Below, in pieces: positions 17,893-27,736 of a stretch of 64,000 nt of DNA (position 1 is the stretch's first letter; the number at the start of each line of letters is the position of its first letter). The stretch is from Micromonospora luteifusca. GTDB lineage: Bacteria > Actinomycetota > Actinomycetes > Mycobacteriales > Micromonosporaceae. The DNA lies in assembly GCF_016907275.1 (NCBI RefSeq), contig NZ_JAFBBP010000001.1, forward strand, positions 1,426,001 through 1,490,000. The letters run 5' to 3'. The notes under the pieces were generated by a model, which saw only the letters and a program-made list of their open reading frames with translations, searched no databases and was not told the origin of the DNA. Both the position numbers and the translations under genes were made by a program.

Positions 17893-17927
17893 GCGCGCGG
17901 CCGGGTGACCAGTGCCCCGACAGTCGG

Positions 17928-17963
17928 TATACCTCAGAGTCATTTTCATGACACAGAGGTATA
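17928..17963. promoter_or_regulatory. 36-bp interrupted palindrome downstream of the GGDEF-EAL gene
   Basis: TATACCTC (17928-17935) pairs with GAGGTATA (17956-17963), and inside it GTCAT (17939-17943) pairs with ATGAC (17948-17952) around a TTTC loop, with AGA/ACA mismatched between. It is much AT-richer than the flanks. It lies 35 bases after the GGDEF-EAL stop and about 75 bases before the TetR operators. It could be a terminator or a two-dimer operator. Confidence 0.5.
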
Positions 17964-18037
17964 TCGATCGGTGTGGCGAGGCCGCCCCGATGCGTCGACT
18001 GCGTCGACGCTCCGCGTCACCCTGCCGGCGCCAGGGA

Positions 18038-18052
18038 GTAGACAGCGTCTAC
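18038..18052. promoter_or_regulatory. TetR operator 1, GTAGAC-N3-GTCTAC
   Basis: GTAGAC AGC GTCTAC is a perfect inverted repeat 23 bases ahead of the tetR-type start codon. Its upstream half overlaps a possible -35 element (TAGACA, 18039-18044). A second copy lies 24 bases on, on the same helical face after two turns and a bit, as expected for cooperative autorepression. Confidence 0.7.
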
Positions 18053-18061
18053 GCCTGCCTG

Positions 18062-18076
18062 GTAGACACTGTCTAT
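18062..18076. promoter_or_regulatory. TetR operator 2 overlapping the -10 box and start codon
   Basis: GTAGAC ACT GTCTAT repeats operator 1 with one end base changed. It covers the likely -10 hexamer TAGACA (18063-18068) and the first two bases of the ATG at 18075. A bound repressor would block the promoter directly, and the mRNA would be leaderless. Confidence 0.7.
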
Positions 18077-18656
18077 GAGCGACGAGGGTGGCGTGCGCGA
18101 CCGGCTGGTGGCCGCCGGAGTCGACCTGGTGCTGAGCGAGGGCCAGGCGGCGGTGTCGCTACGGGAGATCGCCCGCCGCGCCGGGGTCTCACACGGCGCC
18201 CCGCGCCGCTACTTCCCCACCCACGTCGACCTGCTCTCCGCCATCGCCAGGGAGGGCTTCGACGACCTCACCGCCCGCGTCGAGCAGACGCTGCGCGACG
18301 TCGACCCGGACCCGCGTACCCGATTGGTCGCGCTGGCCCGGACGTACCTGGACTTCGCGGCGACCCACCGCGGCATGTTCGAGCTGATGTTCCGGCACGA
18401 CCTGCTGGACAGCGGCCGGCTGCGGCTACGCGAGACGAGCCTGCCGCTGTTCGCCGTCCTGGCCGACCTGGTCGCCCAGGTCCGCCGGCCGACCGACGCA
18501 CCCGCACCGGTGCTCGCCGGCGTGCTCTGGGCCAACCTGCACGGCATCGCCCAACTCTGGGCCTGGGGCAGCCTGCCCCTGGCCACCGGCGCACTCGACG
18601 ACGAGGCCCTGCTGCGCGCCGCGCTCGACGCCCATCTCGGCCCGACGCTCGACTGA
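18075..18656 (+). CDS. TetR-family transcriptional regulator
   Basis: The 193-residue protein has an N-terminal helix-turn-helix at about 10-55 (SLREIARRAGVSHGAPRRYFPTHVDLLSAIA) and a C-terminal ligand domain with the WHG-like segment NLHGIAQLWAWG. TetR proteins are dimeric repressors released by small ligands. Two GTAGAC/GTCTAY palindromes in front of the gene mark autoregulation. The gene has no ribosome site and the -10 box lies six bases ahead of the ATG, so the transcript is probably leaderless. The acyltransferase gene follows 22 bases downstream in the same direction and probably belongs to its regulon, which would point to a lipid or acyl-CoA ligand; that is inference. Confidence 0.92.
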   Translation: MSDEGGVRDRLVAAGVDLVLSEGQAAVSLREIARRAGVSHGAPRRYFPTHVDLLSAIAREGFDDLTARVEQTLRDVDPDPRTRLVALARTYLDFAATHRGMFELMFRHDLLDSGRLRLRETSLPLFAVLADLVAQVRRPTDAPAPVLAGVLWANLHGIAQLWAWGSLPLATGALDDEALLRAALDAHLGPTLD

Positions 18657-18678
18657 ACCGCCCGCCCCCGGAGGACCT

Positions 18679-19347
18679 GTGCCCCTGCTGTACGACCTCA
18701 TGAAGCTGACCGTCGGCACCACGCTGCGGCTGGCCTGGCGACCGCGCGTCGAAGGACTGGAGCACCTACCCCGACACGGTGGCGCGATCCTCGCCGGTAA
18801 TCACCTCTCCGTCGCCGACGAACTGTTCCTGGCCAGCGCGACCCCTCGGCACGTCACCTTCTGGGCCAAGGCCGAGTACTTCACCGGCCGTGGCCCGGGC
18901 GGCTGGCTCAACCGGCGGATCGTCGCCGGCATGGGCGCCATCCGAGTCGACCGCGCCGACGGCCGGGCCGCGCTGCGCGCCCTCGACGCCGCCGTGCCGG
19001 TGCTGCGCGCCGGCGGTCTGGTCGCCGTCTACCCGGAGGGCACCCGCTCCCCGGACGGGCGGCTCTACCGGGGCCGCGTCGGAATGACCCGGCTGGCCCG
19101 CGACGCCGGGGTGCCGATCATCCCGGTCGGCGTGCTCGGCACCGCCGAGGTGCTGCCGGTCGACGCGCGGCTGCCCCGCCGACACCCGGTCACCCTGCGA
19201 TTCGGCCCACCGATCCCGGTCGCCGAGCGCATCGAGGGGCCCCGCGACATCCGGAAGGTCACCGACGAGGTGATGGCGGCGATCCAGAAGCTCACCGGCC
19301 AGGAGTACGTGCCGCGCTACGCGCCACCCCGAGGGAGCACCGGCTGA
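18679..19347 (+). CDS. plsC: 1-acyl-sn-glycerol-3-phosphate acyltransferase (PlsC family)
   Basis: The 222-residue enzyme transfers an acyl chain to lysophosphatidic acid or a related lysolipid at the inner membrane face. It has the four acyltransferase blocks: NHLSVADE (the HX4D catalytic pair), the GMGAIRVDR block, YPEGTRSPDG (substrate phosphate binding) and VPIIPVGVLGT. There is one N-terminal hydrophobic stretch. GTG 18679 follows GGAGG at 18670-18674. It is similar in place to M. tuberculosis Rv2182c, not far from PimB', which uses acyl acceptors in phosphatidylinositol mannoside assembly. It is probably cotranscribed with the TetR gene. Confidence 0.9.
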   Translation: MPLLYDLMKLTVGTTLRLAWRPRVEGLEHLPRHGGAILAGNHLSVADELFLASATPRHVTFWAKAEYFTGRGPGGWLNRRIVAGMGAIRVDRADGRAALRALDAAVPVLRAGGLVAVYPEGTRSPDGRLYRGRVGMTRLARDAGVPIIPVGVLGTAEVLPVDARLPRRHPVTLRFGPPIPVAERIEGPRDIRKVTDEVMAAIQKLTGQEYVPRYAPPRGSTG

Positions 19348-19360
19348 GCGCGGGTGCCGA

Positions 19361-20485
19361 TCAACCGGCGAGCAGCGCCGCCATCCGTTCCGCCTGCGCC
19401 TCCCAGCGCCACTCGCGCTCCACCCACGCCCGACCGGCGGCGCCCAGTTGGCGGGCCAGATCCCGGTCGGCGAGCAGCCGGGCGACCCGGTCGGCGAGCT
19501 GGGCGATGTCCCGCCCGCTTACGACGTAGCCGGTCTCCCCCTCGCGGACCGCGTCCGGGGCGCCCCCGGAGTCACCGGCCACCACCGGCAGGCCGGTCGC
19601 GGACGCCTCCAGGTAGACGATGCCGAGCCCCTCCACGTCGAGGCCCCGGTTGCGGGTGCGGCACGGCATCGCGTAGACGTCGCCGGCCGCGTAGTGCGCC
19701 GGCAACTCCGCCGACGGGACCGAGCCGGTGAACACGACGTCCCGCTCCACACCGGTCTGCCGGGCCAGCTTCTCCAGGGTCGCCCGGTACGGCCCGCCGC
19801 CGACGATCAACAGCGCCGCGTCGGGCACCCGCCGGCGGATCTCCGGAAGCGCCCGGATCAGCATGTCCTGACCCTTGCGCGGCACCAGCCGGGACACACA
19901 GACCACCACCGGCCGGTCGGTCAGACCGAGCCGGGCCCGGACCTGCTCACCGTCCACGGTCGGGTGGTAGGTGTCCACGTCGACCCCGGGCGCGAGCCGG
20001 CGCAACTCGGTCACCCCGCCCAGCACGCGGGCCAGCCGGCTACGGGTGTACTCGCCGAGGTAGGTGGTGACGTCCACGCCCCGACCGATACGCCGCAGCG
20101 CCGGCCGGGCGGCCGGCAGCGCCGCCCAACCAACCTCGTGGCCGTGGGTCAGCGCCACCACCCGGCGTACGCCGGCCCGCCGACGCAGACCGGCGGCGAG
20201 CAGCCCCAACGGAGCCGCCGCGCCGAACCACACCGTGTCGCAGTCGTACGCGCGAGCCAACCGCGCCGCCCGGCGGGCGATCAACGGGGTGGGCAACAGC
20301 ACCTTGGTGCGCTCCCGGATCACCTCGAACGGCTGGTCGGCGTCGAACTTCGCGGCCCCGCGCCAACTCGACGCGTAGACGACCACCGAGCCAGCTGGTT
20401 GACGCACCGCGAGGTTGTGCACGAAGGACTGAATGCCGCCCGGGCGGGGCGGAAAATCGTTGGTGATCAGCAGCGTGCGGGTCAT
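19361..20485 (-). CDS. pimB: GDP-mannose-dependent mannosyltransferase PimB-like (GT4)
   Basis: The 374-residue GT-B glycosyltransferase closely follows mycobacterial PimB' (Rv2188c): LLITNDFPPRPGGIQSFVH at the N-terminus, TVWFGAAAPLGLLA, ALTHGHEVGWA, CVSRLVPRKGQDMLI, the donor loop MPCRTRNRGLDVEGLGIVYLEA and the C-terminal WVEREWRWEAQA. PimB' adds the second mannose from GDP-mannose to phosphatidylinositol monomannoside at the cytoplasmic membrane face. Micromonosporaceae contain PIMs, so the role fits. Its ATG overlaps the stop of the M48 peptidase gene by four bases (ATGA), so translation is coupled. Confidence 0.88.
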   Translation of the reverse strand: MTRTLLITNDFPPRPGGIQSFVHNLAVRQPAGSVVVYASSWRGAAKFDADQPFEVIRERTKVLLPTPLIARRAARLARAYDCDTVWFGAAAPLGLLAAGLRRRAGVRRVVALTHGHEVGWAALPAARPALRRIGRGVDVTTYLGEYTRSRLARVLGGVTELRRLAPGVDVDTYHPTVDGEQVRARLGLTDRPVVVCVSRLVPRKGQDMLIRALPEIRRRVPDAALLIVGGGPYRATLEKLARQTGVERDVVFTGSVPSAELPAHYAAGDVYAMPCRTRNRGLDVEGLGIVYLEASATGLPVVAGDSGGAPDAVREGETGYVVSGRDIAQLADRVARLLADRDLARQLGAAGRAWVEREWRWEAQAERMAALLAG

Positions 20486-21741
20486 CGGCCGGCCTCCCGG
20501 GCGTACGCGCGGGCGGCGGCCATCCGCTCGACGGTGGACGGGTGCGAGGCCGAGTAGAGGTATTCCCAGCGCGGCGGGTCGGGGTCGCCGAGGTTGACCG
20601 AGCCGAGCCGGCGCTGCATCGACTCGAAGGCCTCCGGGTCACGGGTCAGCGCGAGCGCGTGCGCGTCGGCCCGCGCCTCCACCCGTCGCGACATCAGCGC
20701 CTGCACCGGTGCGGCGACCAACCCGGCCACCGTGACGAGGGCCAGCAGCAACGGGAAGGCGCGGGGTTGGGCGACCGCGTCGACGCCGGCCAGCCGCAGC
20801 AGCGGCCCCCACGAGCCGAGCAGGTAGAGCGCCACCACGGCCGCCGCGGCACCCAGTGCCCCGGTCAGCGTGCCGACCGTCACGTCGGAGTCCTTCGCGT
20901 GCCCCAACTCGTGCGCCACCACCGCGGTCACCTCCGCTGGAGTCGCCTCGCGCAGCAGCGTGTCGTAGACGACCACCCGGCGGGTCGGTCCGAGACCGGA
21001 GACGTACGCGTTGACCGCCTTGGTGCGGCGGGAGGCATCGGCGACCAGCACGTCGCGCACCGGCACCCCGTCGCGGGCGGCCATGCTCATCAGCTCGGTG
21101 CGCAGCGGGCCCTGCTCCATCGGGGTGAACTTGTTGAAGACCGGCTCCACCAGCACCGGCAGCACGAACGACAGCAGGATCACCAGCAGAGCCGCACCGG
21201 CCGCGCCGAACGCCCACCACCAGCGCGGCGCGAACCGGATGACCGCGTAGAAGCCGAACAGCGCCACCGCGCCGATCACCGCACTGACCGCGTACGACTT
21301 GAGCAGGTCGACCGCCCAGCCGCTCCAACCGTTGGTGCTCAGCCCGTAGCGGGTGAGCACGCTCTGGCGCCAGGCGGCGAACGGGAGTGTCACCAGGTCG
21401 GCGACGAGCACCACGGCCAGCCCGCCGAGCACCGCCTGGGCGGCCCAGTGCCCCCCGAACGGCCGGCTCACCAGCTCGACCAGGCGACTGCCCAGCGGGG
21501 TCAACCCGAGCGCGAGGGCGACCAGCAGCCCCACGGCCAGCGCGGCGTATCCGCCGGGGCGCAGCGCCGCCCGGAACTCCCGCCCCTTGGCCACCTGCTC
21601 GGCCGGCAGGTCCCGCAGCGCGGCGAGCTGGTCGGCGCGCGGGGCTGGCGGTCGGTGCCACGGAATGAACAGCGCGGCGATCACGACCAACACGACGGTC
21701 AACCCGGCCAGGGTCAGCAGGGCCCAGCCACGCGGAGTCAC
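20482..21741 (-). CDS. M48 (Ste24-like) membrane zinc metallopeptidase
   Basis: The 419-residue protein has six or so hydrophobic helices and the zinc motif HELGH in VVAHELGHAKDSDV, with the third ligand Glu in the downstream RRVEARADAHAL helix. DASRRTKAVNAYVSGLGPTRRVVVYD is the typical M48 strand preceding the active site. The long N-terminal transmembrane part makes it Ste24/CAAX-protease-like and not HtpX-like. Bacterial members are thought to degrade or process membrane proteins. GTG 21741 starts the frame. The four-base overlap with pimB suggests one transcript, although a functional tie with PIM synthesis is not known to me. Confidence 0.9.
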   Translation of the reverse strand: MTPRGWALLTLAGLTVVLVVIAALFIPWHRPPAPRADQLAALRDLPAEQVAKGREFRAALRPGGYAALAVGLLVALALGLTPLGSRLVELVSRPFGGHWAAQAVLGGLAVVLVADLVTLPFAAWRQSVLTRYGLSTNGWSGWAVDLLKSYAVSAVIGAVALFGFYAVIRFAPRWWWAFGAAGAALLVILLSFVLPVLVEPVFNKFTPMEQGPLRTELMSMAARDGVPVRDVLVADASRRTKAVNAYVSGLGPTRRVVVYDTLLREATPAEVTAVVAHELGHAKDSDVTVGTLTGALGAAAAVVALYLLGSWGPLLRLAGVDAVAQPRAFPLLLALVTVAGLVAAPVQALMSRRVEARADAHALALTRDPEAFESMQRRLGSVNLGDPDPPRWEYLYSASHPSTVERMAAARAYAREAGR

Positions 21742-21933
21742 CGGAAACCCGCCGTCGTCGTCGACGGGCGGGCGTCACCGCAGCACCCGATGGGCCGGCC
21801 GTCGTCGCGTCGTACCCCGCTCATCTGGCCGCTCCTCCCGCCGTGAGCGCCCATCCTATGGCCCCCGGTGGCCCGCTCCGGGCGCGGTGTCGTGCTCCGG
21901 TGACCCCCAGGCCCGGAGGCGCGGGCGCCCGGC

Positions 21934-22152
21934 TCAGGCGACCCGTCCCCGAGCGCGATGTCGGGCGTCGCTGTGCCGACCGGGTGCGGCCAGCAGCTCG
22001 ACGTCGCAGCCGGCCCGGGCGAGCACCTCGATCGCCTGGACCTCGGCGGCGACCAGCCCGGCCGCCGGGGACGTCTCGTCGAACAGGGCACTCACCAGAC
22101 AGTCGGAACAGCCGTCATCCCGCCTCGCGCACCCGCCGCAGTCGATGAGCAT
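21934..22152 (-). CDS. Small Cys-rich protein, probable metal binder
   Basis: The 72-residue ORF starts at ATG 22152 four bases after AGGAGG (22162-22157), the best ribosome site in the area. Residues 3-20 hold CGGCARRDDGCSDC, a CxxC...CxxC pattern likely to bind zinc or an Fe-S cluster; then a helix (FDETSPAAGLVAAEVQAIEVLARAG) and a basic tail. Similar short actinobacterial hypotheticals with this Cys pattern and a following helix occur widely. Function is unknown. It sits alone between the M48 protease and NYN genes on the same strand. Confidence 0.65.
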   Translation of the reverse strand: MLIDCGGCARRDDGCSDCLVSALFDETSPAAGLVAAEVQAIEVLARAGCDVELLAAPGRHSDARHRARGRVA

Positions 22153-22295
22153 CACGCCTCCTGATCGGCTCGCGACGCACGGTCGGCACGCTGTCGTCGC
22201 CGCCCGAGCACCGTCGGTCACATCGACGCTAACCACCGGGTACGACAGAAACCGCGCCCGACCGGCCGTTTGAGGGCGAGATCCACTCCAGGTCA

Positions 22296-22338
22296 GCGAT
22301 ATCGGGGTATCCCGACCAGCCGGACACCCCGACATCGC
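22296..22338 (-). terminator. Hairpin downstream of the NYN gene
   Basis: GCGATATCGGGGT (22296-22308) pairs with ACCCCGACATCGC (22326-22338) over 13 bases with one wobble, 17-base loop, 33 bases after the NYN stop. It lies between the NYN gene and the small Cys-rich gene and would separate them. Confidence 0.55.
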
Positions 22339-22370
22339 CGATCAGGTGTCGATCACAGCCCGCTGTGCCC

Positions 22371-23879
22371 TCAGGAACGGGCGAGCCGCCGCAGCAGCGA
22401 GTCGGCGCCCAGCGGGTACGCCCCGTGCCGGCGTACCCCGTCGGCGACCTCACGGTCGGACGACACCACCACCACCGGGCGACCCGACGGCTCGGCGCGG
22501 ACCAGCCGCCGGATCAGCTCGTCAGCGGTCTCGCCCTTGCGGGAGAAGAGCACCCGGACGCCGCGCGGCGCGGGTGGCAGCCCGTGCATCCGCTCGGCGC
22601 CGTCGAACACGACGGTGACCTCGTCGCCGGTCTGCGCGGCGATCCCACCCAGCCCGGTGATCAGGCGTTTACGCTGCTGCTCCAGGGACATGTCGCCGAA
22701 GCCGCGCTTGGTGACGTTGTAGCCGTCCACCACCAGGTGCGCCCTAGGCAGGGCGAGCAGTTGGTCCAGTCGGGCCGGGTCGTCGGTGTCGCGGGCACGT
22801 GCGGCCGGGCTGGCCGGGGCGGTGCCCGGCTGCTCGGCGAACGCGTCGGCGACGAAATCGGCGGGGAGTTTGTCGACCGGGTCGAGCGCCAGCTCCCGGC
22901 GCAGCCCGACAGCGGCCTGGCCGATGGTCTCCAGCAGCAGCCAGAGCCGGGCGTCGTCGACCGAGCGGGCCTCCTTGGCGCTGGCCCGGGCCACGCCGGC
23001 GGCGGACTCGGCCTCGGCCAGCCGGGCGCGGGCACGGCGTAGTTCGGCGTCCACGTCGGCGCTGGCACGCGCGGCCCGGCCGCGCTCGGTGGCCAGCAGC
23101 TCGGTCGCCTTGCGCTCGCGGGCCTGTGTCTCCCGCAGGGTGCGGGTGACCTGCCGGAACTCCTCGCGGAGCTGACCCAACTCCTCGCGGACGCGGGCCA
23201 GCTCGTCACGCAGCTTCTCGGCCTCGACCCGGGCCACGGCGCGATCGTGCTCGGCGCGGGTGGCCCGCTGCTCAGCTTCCCGGACCAGCTCGGCGACGAC
23301 CGCGCTGTCCGCCTCGGCACGCACGGCGGCGCCGCTGGCGTCGATCAGCTCCCGCCAGCCGCGCGGCCGGGCCAGGTAGGCCAACGCGGCGACCTCGACC
23401 GGGTCGGCGGCGGCGGGCGCGGTGCCCTCGACGACGGCAGCGCCGAGGTCACCGGCGTCGGTCAGGATCCGGGCGGTGACCCGCTGCCGGAACAGCGGGT
23501 CGGCGGTGAGCTGGGCGGCGATGGCGGGAGCACCGAGCCGGGCCCGCCGGTTGGGGGCGAACTTGGCCACTCGGCGCAACGGCACCGGCACCTCGTCGGC
23601 GGGCAGGGTGGGCAGCACCGCGGCGGTCAGCGTCACGATCCGCTGCCGGACCGGCTCGGGCAGCGTCGGCTCCGGCTCGGGCAGCGTCGGCTCCGGCTCG
23701 GGCAGCGTCGGCTCCGGCAGCGTTGCCTCCGGCTCGACAGCTGGATCGTCGCCCGGTGCCGGGTCGGATGCGCCTGATGTCTCGCTGACTACGTTGTCGT
23801 CCGGGTTGCCCGCAGCACCGTCGAGCGCGACCAGGTCCTCCTGCGGGAGGTGGTCGTCATACGGCTCGGTGAGGGGCAT
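22371..23879 (-). CDS. NYN-domain (YacP-like PIN-fold) RNA-binding/nuclease protein
   Basis: The 502-residue protein ends with an NYN domain (about 370-502): LVVDGYNVTKRGF, VTVVFDGAERM, ETADELIRRLV and VVSSDREVADGVRRHGA supply the four acidic metal ligands of the PIN-like ribonuclease fold. The centre (about 215-330) is a long coiled coil (EQRATRAEHDRAVARVEAEK and following). The first 90 residues are acidic and Pro-rich with three copies of EPTLPEP. RNA processing is likely but no substrate is known. ATG 23879 follows GGGAG by nine bases; a TAGGAT box at 23942-23937 on the minus strand is a plausible -10. It diverges from the DEDDh nuclease gene. Confidence 0.85.
   Translation of the reverse strand: MPLTEPYDDHLPQEDLVALDGAAGNPDDNVVSETSGASDPAPGDDPAVEPEATLPEPTLPEPEPTLPEPEPTLPEPVRQRIVTLTAAVLPTLPADEVPVPLRRVAKFAPNRRARLGAPAIAAQLTADPLFRQRVTARILTDAGDLGAAVVEGTAPAAADPVEVAALAYLARPRGWRELIDASGAAVRAEADSAVVAELVREAEQRATRAEHDRAVARVEAEKLRDELARVREELGQLREEFRQVTRTLRETQARERKATELLATERGRAARASADVDAELRRARARLAEAESAAGVARASAKEARSVDDARLWLLLETIGQAAVGLRRELALDPVDKLPADFVADAFAEQPGTAPASPAARARDTDDPARLDQLLALPRAHLVVDGYNVTKRGFGDMSLEQQRKRLITGLGGIAAQTGDEVTVVFDGAERMHGLPPAPRGVRVLFSRKGETADELIRRLVRAEPSGRPVVVVSSDREVADGVRRHGAYPLGADSLLRRLARS
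23653..23715. repeat. In-frame 21-bp tandem repeat within the NYN gene
   Basis: Three identical copies (23653-23673, 23674-23694, 23695-23715) encode EPTLPEP three times in the acidic N-terminal region, with a degenerate part-copy after. Copy number is likely to vary between strains. Confidence 0.85.
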
Positions 23880-24006
23880 GTGGCAAGTCTCCCACCGCGA
23901 CCGGGCCCACCGCCCGGTGAGTGAGCCGATCTCTCATCCTAGCCCCATGGTGACGGATGGGACGGCTGCGACGGGAGTGTCGGACCGGCGCGCTAGCGTG
24001 CCGCCG

Positions 24007-25761
24007 ATGGCACAGGCGGAGTACGTCCAGGAGTCACTGGCCGGTCTCGACCCGGCGGTGGGCGGGGTGGATCCGGCGCTGCCGCTCTACGCGACCACCT
24101 TCGTGGTGGTCGACCTGGAGACCACCGGCGGCGCGCCGGACGGCGGCGGCATCACCGAGATCGGCGCGGTCAAGGTGCGCGGTGGCGAGCAGTTGGGCGT
24201 GTTGGCCACCCTGGTCAACCCGGGGCAGCCGATCCCGCCGTTCATCACCGTGCTCACCGGCATCACCCAGGCGATGCTCGTGCCGGCGCCGCCGATCGAG
24301 CAGGTGCTGCCGAGTTTCCTGGAGTTCATCGCCGACGCGGTGCTGGTGGCCCACAACGCCCCGTACGACGTGGGCTTCCTCAAGGCCGCCTGCGCGAAGC
24401 ACGGCTACCGCTGGCCCAACCCCCGCGTGCTCGACACGGCGGCGCTGGCCCGCCGGGTGCTGACCCGCGACGAGGTGCCCAACCGCAAGCTGGGCACCCT
24501 CGCCGCCTACTTCCGCACCGCCACCCAGCCCAACCACCGGGCGCTGGACGACGCGAAAGCCACCGTCGACGTCCTGCACGGGCTGATCGGTCGGCTCGGC
24601 GGGCACCGGGTGGACACGGTCGGCGACGCCATCGAGTTCGCCCGGGCGGTCACCCCGACGCAGCGTCGCAAACGACACCTGGCCGAAGGGCTGCCCAAGG
24701 TCCCCGGCGTCTACATCTTCCGGGCCGCCGACGACCGCCCGCTCTACGTGGGCACCTCGGTCGACATCGCCACCCGGGTGCGCAGCTACTTCACCGCCGG
24801 CGAGAAGCGTGCCCGGATCTCCGAGATGCTGGGCGCGGCCGAACGGGTCGAGGCGGTGGAGTGCGCCCACTCGTTGGAGGCGGAGGTCCGCGAGCTGCGT
24901 CTGATCGCCGCGCACGCCCCGCCGTACAACCGCCGGTCGAAATACCCGGAGCGGATGGTCTGGCTCAAGCTCACCGACGGTCCCTATCCCCGGCTCTCGA
25001 TCGTCCGCGACCTCTCCCCCACCGACACCGCCTACCTCGGGCCGTTCACGTCCCGGCGGGCCGCGGAGTTGGCCGCCGCCGGTTTCCACGACGCCGTGCC
25101 GCTGCGCCAGTGCACACACCGGCTCTCGCTGCGCACCGTCACGCCGGCCTGCGCGCTGGCCGAGCTGGGTCGCTGCCCGGCACCCTGCGAGCACAAGATC
25201 ACCCCCGAGGAGTACGACGACAGGGCGGTCGCCCCCTTCCGCACGGCCACGGCCAGCGACCCACAGCCGGTGGTGGACGCGCTGCTCGCCCGGATCGAGG
25301 TGCTCTCGGTCGACCAGCGCTACGAGGAGGCCGCGGTGATGCGGTCCCGGCTGGCCGCGGTGCTGCGGGCCACCGTGCGGATGCAGCGGCTGGCCGCGCT
25401 GACCGGCATCGTCGAGCTGGCCGCGGCACGGCCGGCCGCCCGGGGTGGCTGGGAGTTGGCGCTGGTGCGGCACGGTCGGCTGGCCGGCGCCGGCGTGTCC
25501 CCGCCGGGCGTTCACCCGCGGCCCACGCTGACCGCCATCCGGGCCACTGCCGAGACGGTGTCTGGCGGGCACGGCCCGGTGCCGGCGGCCACCGCCGAGG
25601 AGTCCGAGCGAATCCTGTCCTGGTTGGAACGACCGGAGACCCGACTGGTCGAGATGTCCTCCGGTTGGTCCTCCCCGGTGGGTGGCGCGGGGCGGTTCCG
25701 TGACCTGCTGGCGAAGGCCGAGAGCGGCGCGTCCCACCAACTCTCGACCGAACGCTCATGA
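24007..25761 (+). CDS. DEDDh exonuclease fused to GIY-YIG (UvrC-like) nuclease
   Basis: The 584-residue protein joins a DnaQ-type 3'-5' exonuclease (about 28-190) to a UvrC-like GIY-YIG domain (about 225-310). The exonuclease has VVVDLETTG (Asp, Glu), HNAPYDVGFL (Asp) and NHRALDDAKAT (His, Asp), so all DEDDh residues are there. The GIY-YIG part reads KVPGVYIFRAADDRPLYVGTS, with the catalytic Arg in IATRVRSY and Glu in LEAEVRELRLI. A UvrC-like middle domain follows, but the RNase-H-like second nuclease and HhH of true UvrC are lacking. Mycobacterial Rv2191 has the same architecture. It probably acts in DNA repair. ATG 24007 has a TAGCGT box seven bases ahead and no ribosome site; ATG 23947 is an alternative. 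Confidence 0.87.
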   Translation: MAQAEYVQESLAGLDPAVGGVDPALPLYATTFVVVDLETTGGAPDGGGITEIGAVKVRGGEQLGVLATLVNPGQPIPPFITVLTGITQAMLVPAPPIEQVLPSFLEFIADAVLVAHNAPYDVGFLKAACAKHGYRWPNPRVLDTAALARRVLTRDEVPNRKLGTLAAYFRTATQPNHRALDDAKATVDVLHGLIGRLGGHRVDTVGDAIEFARAVTPTQRRKRHLAEGLPKVPGVYIFRAADDRPLYVGTSVDIATRVRSYFTAGEKRARISEMLGAAERVEAVECAHSLEAEVRELRLIAAHAPPYNRRSKYPERMVWLKLTDGPYPRLSIVRDLSPTDTAYLGPFTSRRAAELAAAGFHDAVPLRQCTHRLSLRTVTPACALAELGRCPAPCEHKITPEEYDDRAVAPFRTATASDPQPVVDALLARIEVLSVDQRYEEAAVMRSRLAAVLRATVRMQRLAALTGIVELAAARPAARGGWELALVRHGRLAGAGVSPPGVHPRPTLTAIRATAETVSGGHGPVPAATAEESERILSWLERPETRLVEMSSGWSSPVGGAGRFRDLLAKAESGASHQLSTERS

Positions 25762-25889
25762 CCAACTGACCGATCGGACTACGTCGACTCGCTTAGGCTG
25801 TTAGAGAAGTGCAGTCCTGCCCGATTAGTGGGCCTGCTCCCCGCCGCCGGTCTTCGGCGATGCGGAGCCGGGGTGAGGAGGTGTCCCTC

Positions 25890-27683
<1,794 letters not shown>

Positions 27684-27724
27684 GCCGGCCGGCCCCAGCT
27701 CGTCCGAAGGACATTCGTGACCAC

Positions 27725-27730
27725 TAACCT
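27725..27730 (+). promoter_or_regulatory. -10 box of a leaderless promoter for the NUDIX gene
   Basis: TAACCT ends six bases before ATG 27737, so transcription should begin at the A of the start codon. GGGGTC lies between and no ribosome site is present. Confidence 0.55.
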
Positions 27731-27736
27731 GGGGTC

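Noticed and set aside
24034..25740. 568-codon minus-strand frame opposite the DEDDh-GIY-YIG gene
   Set aside because: No domain or ribosome site, while the plus strand encodes two complete nuclease motifs.
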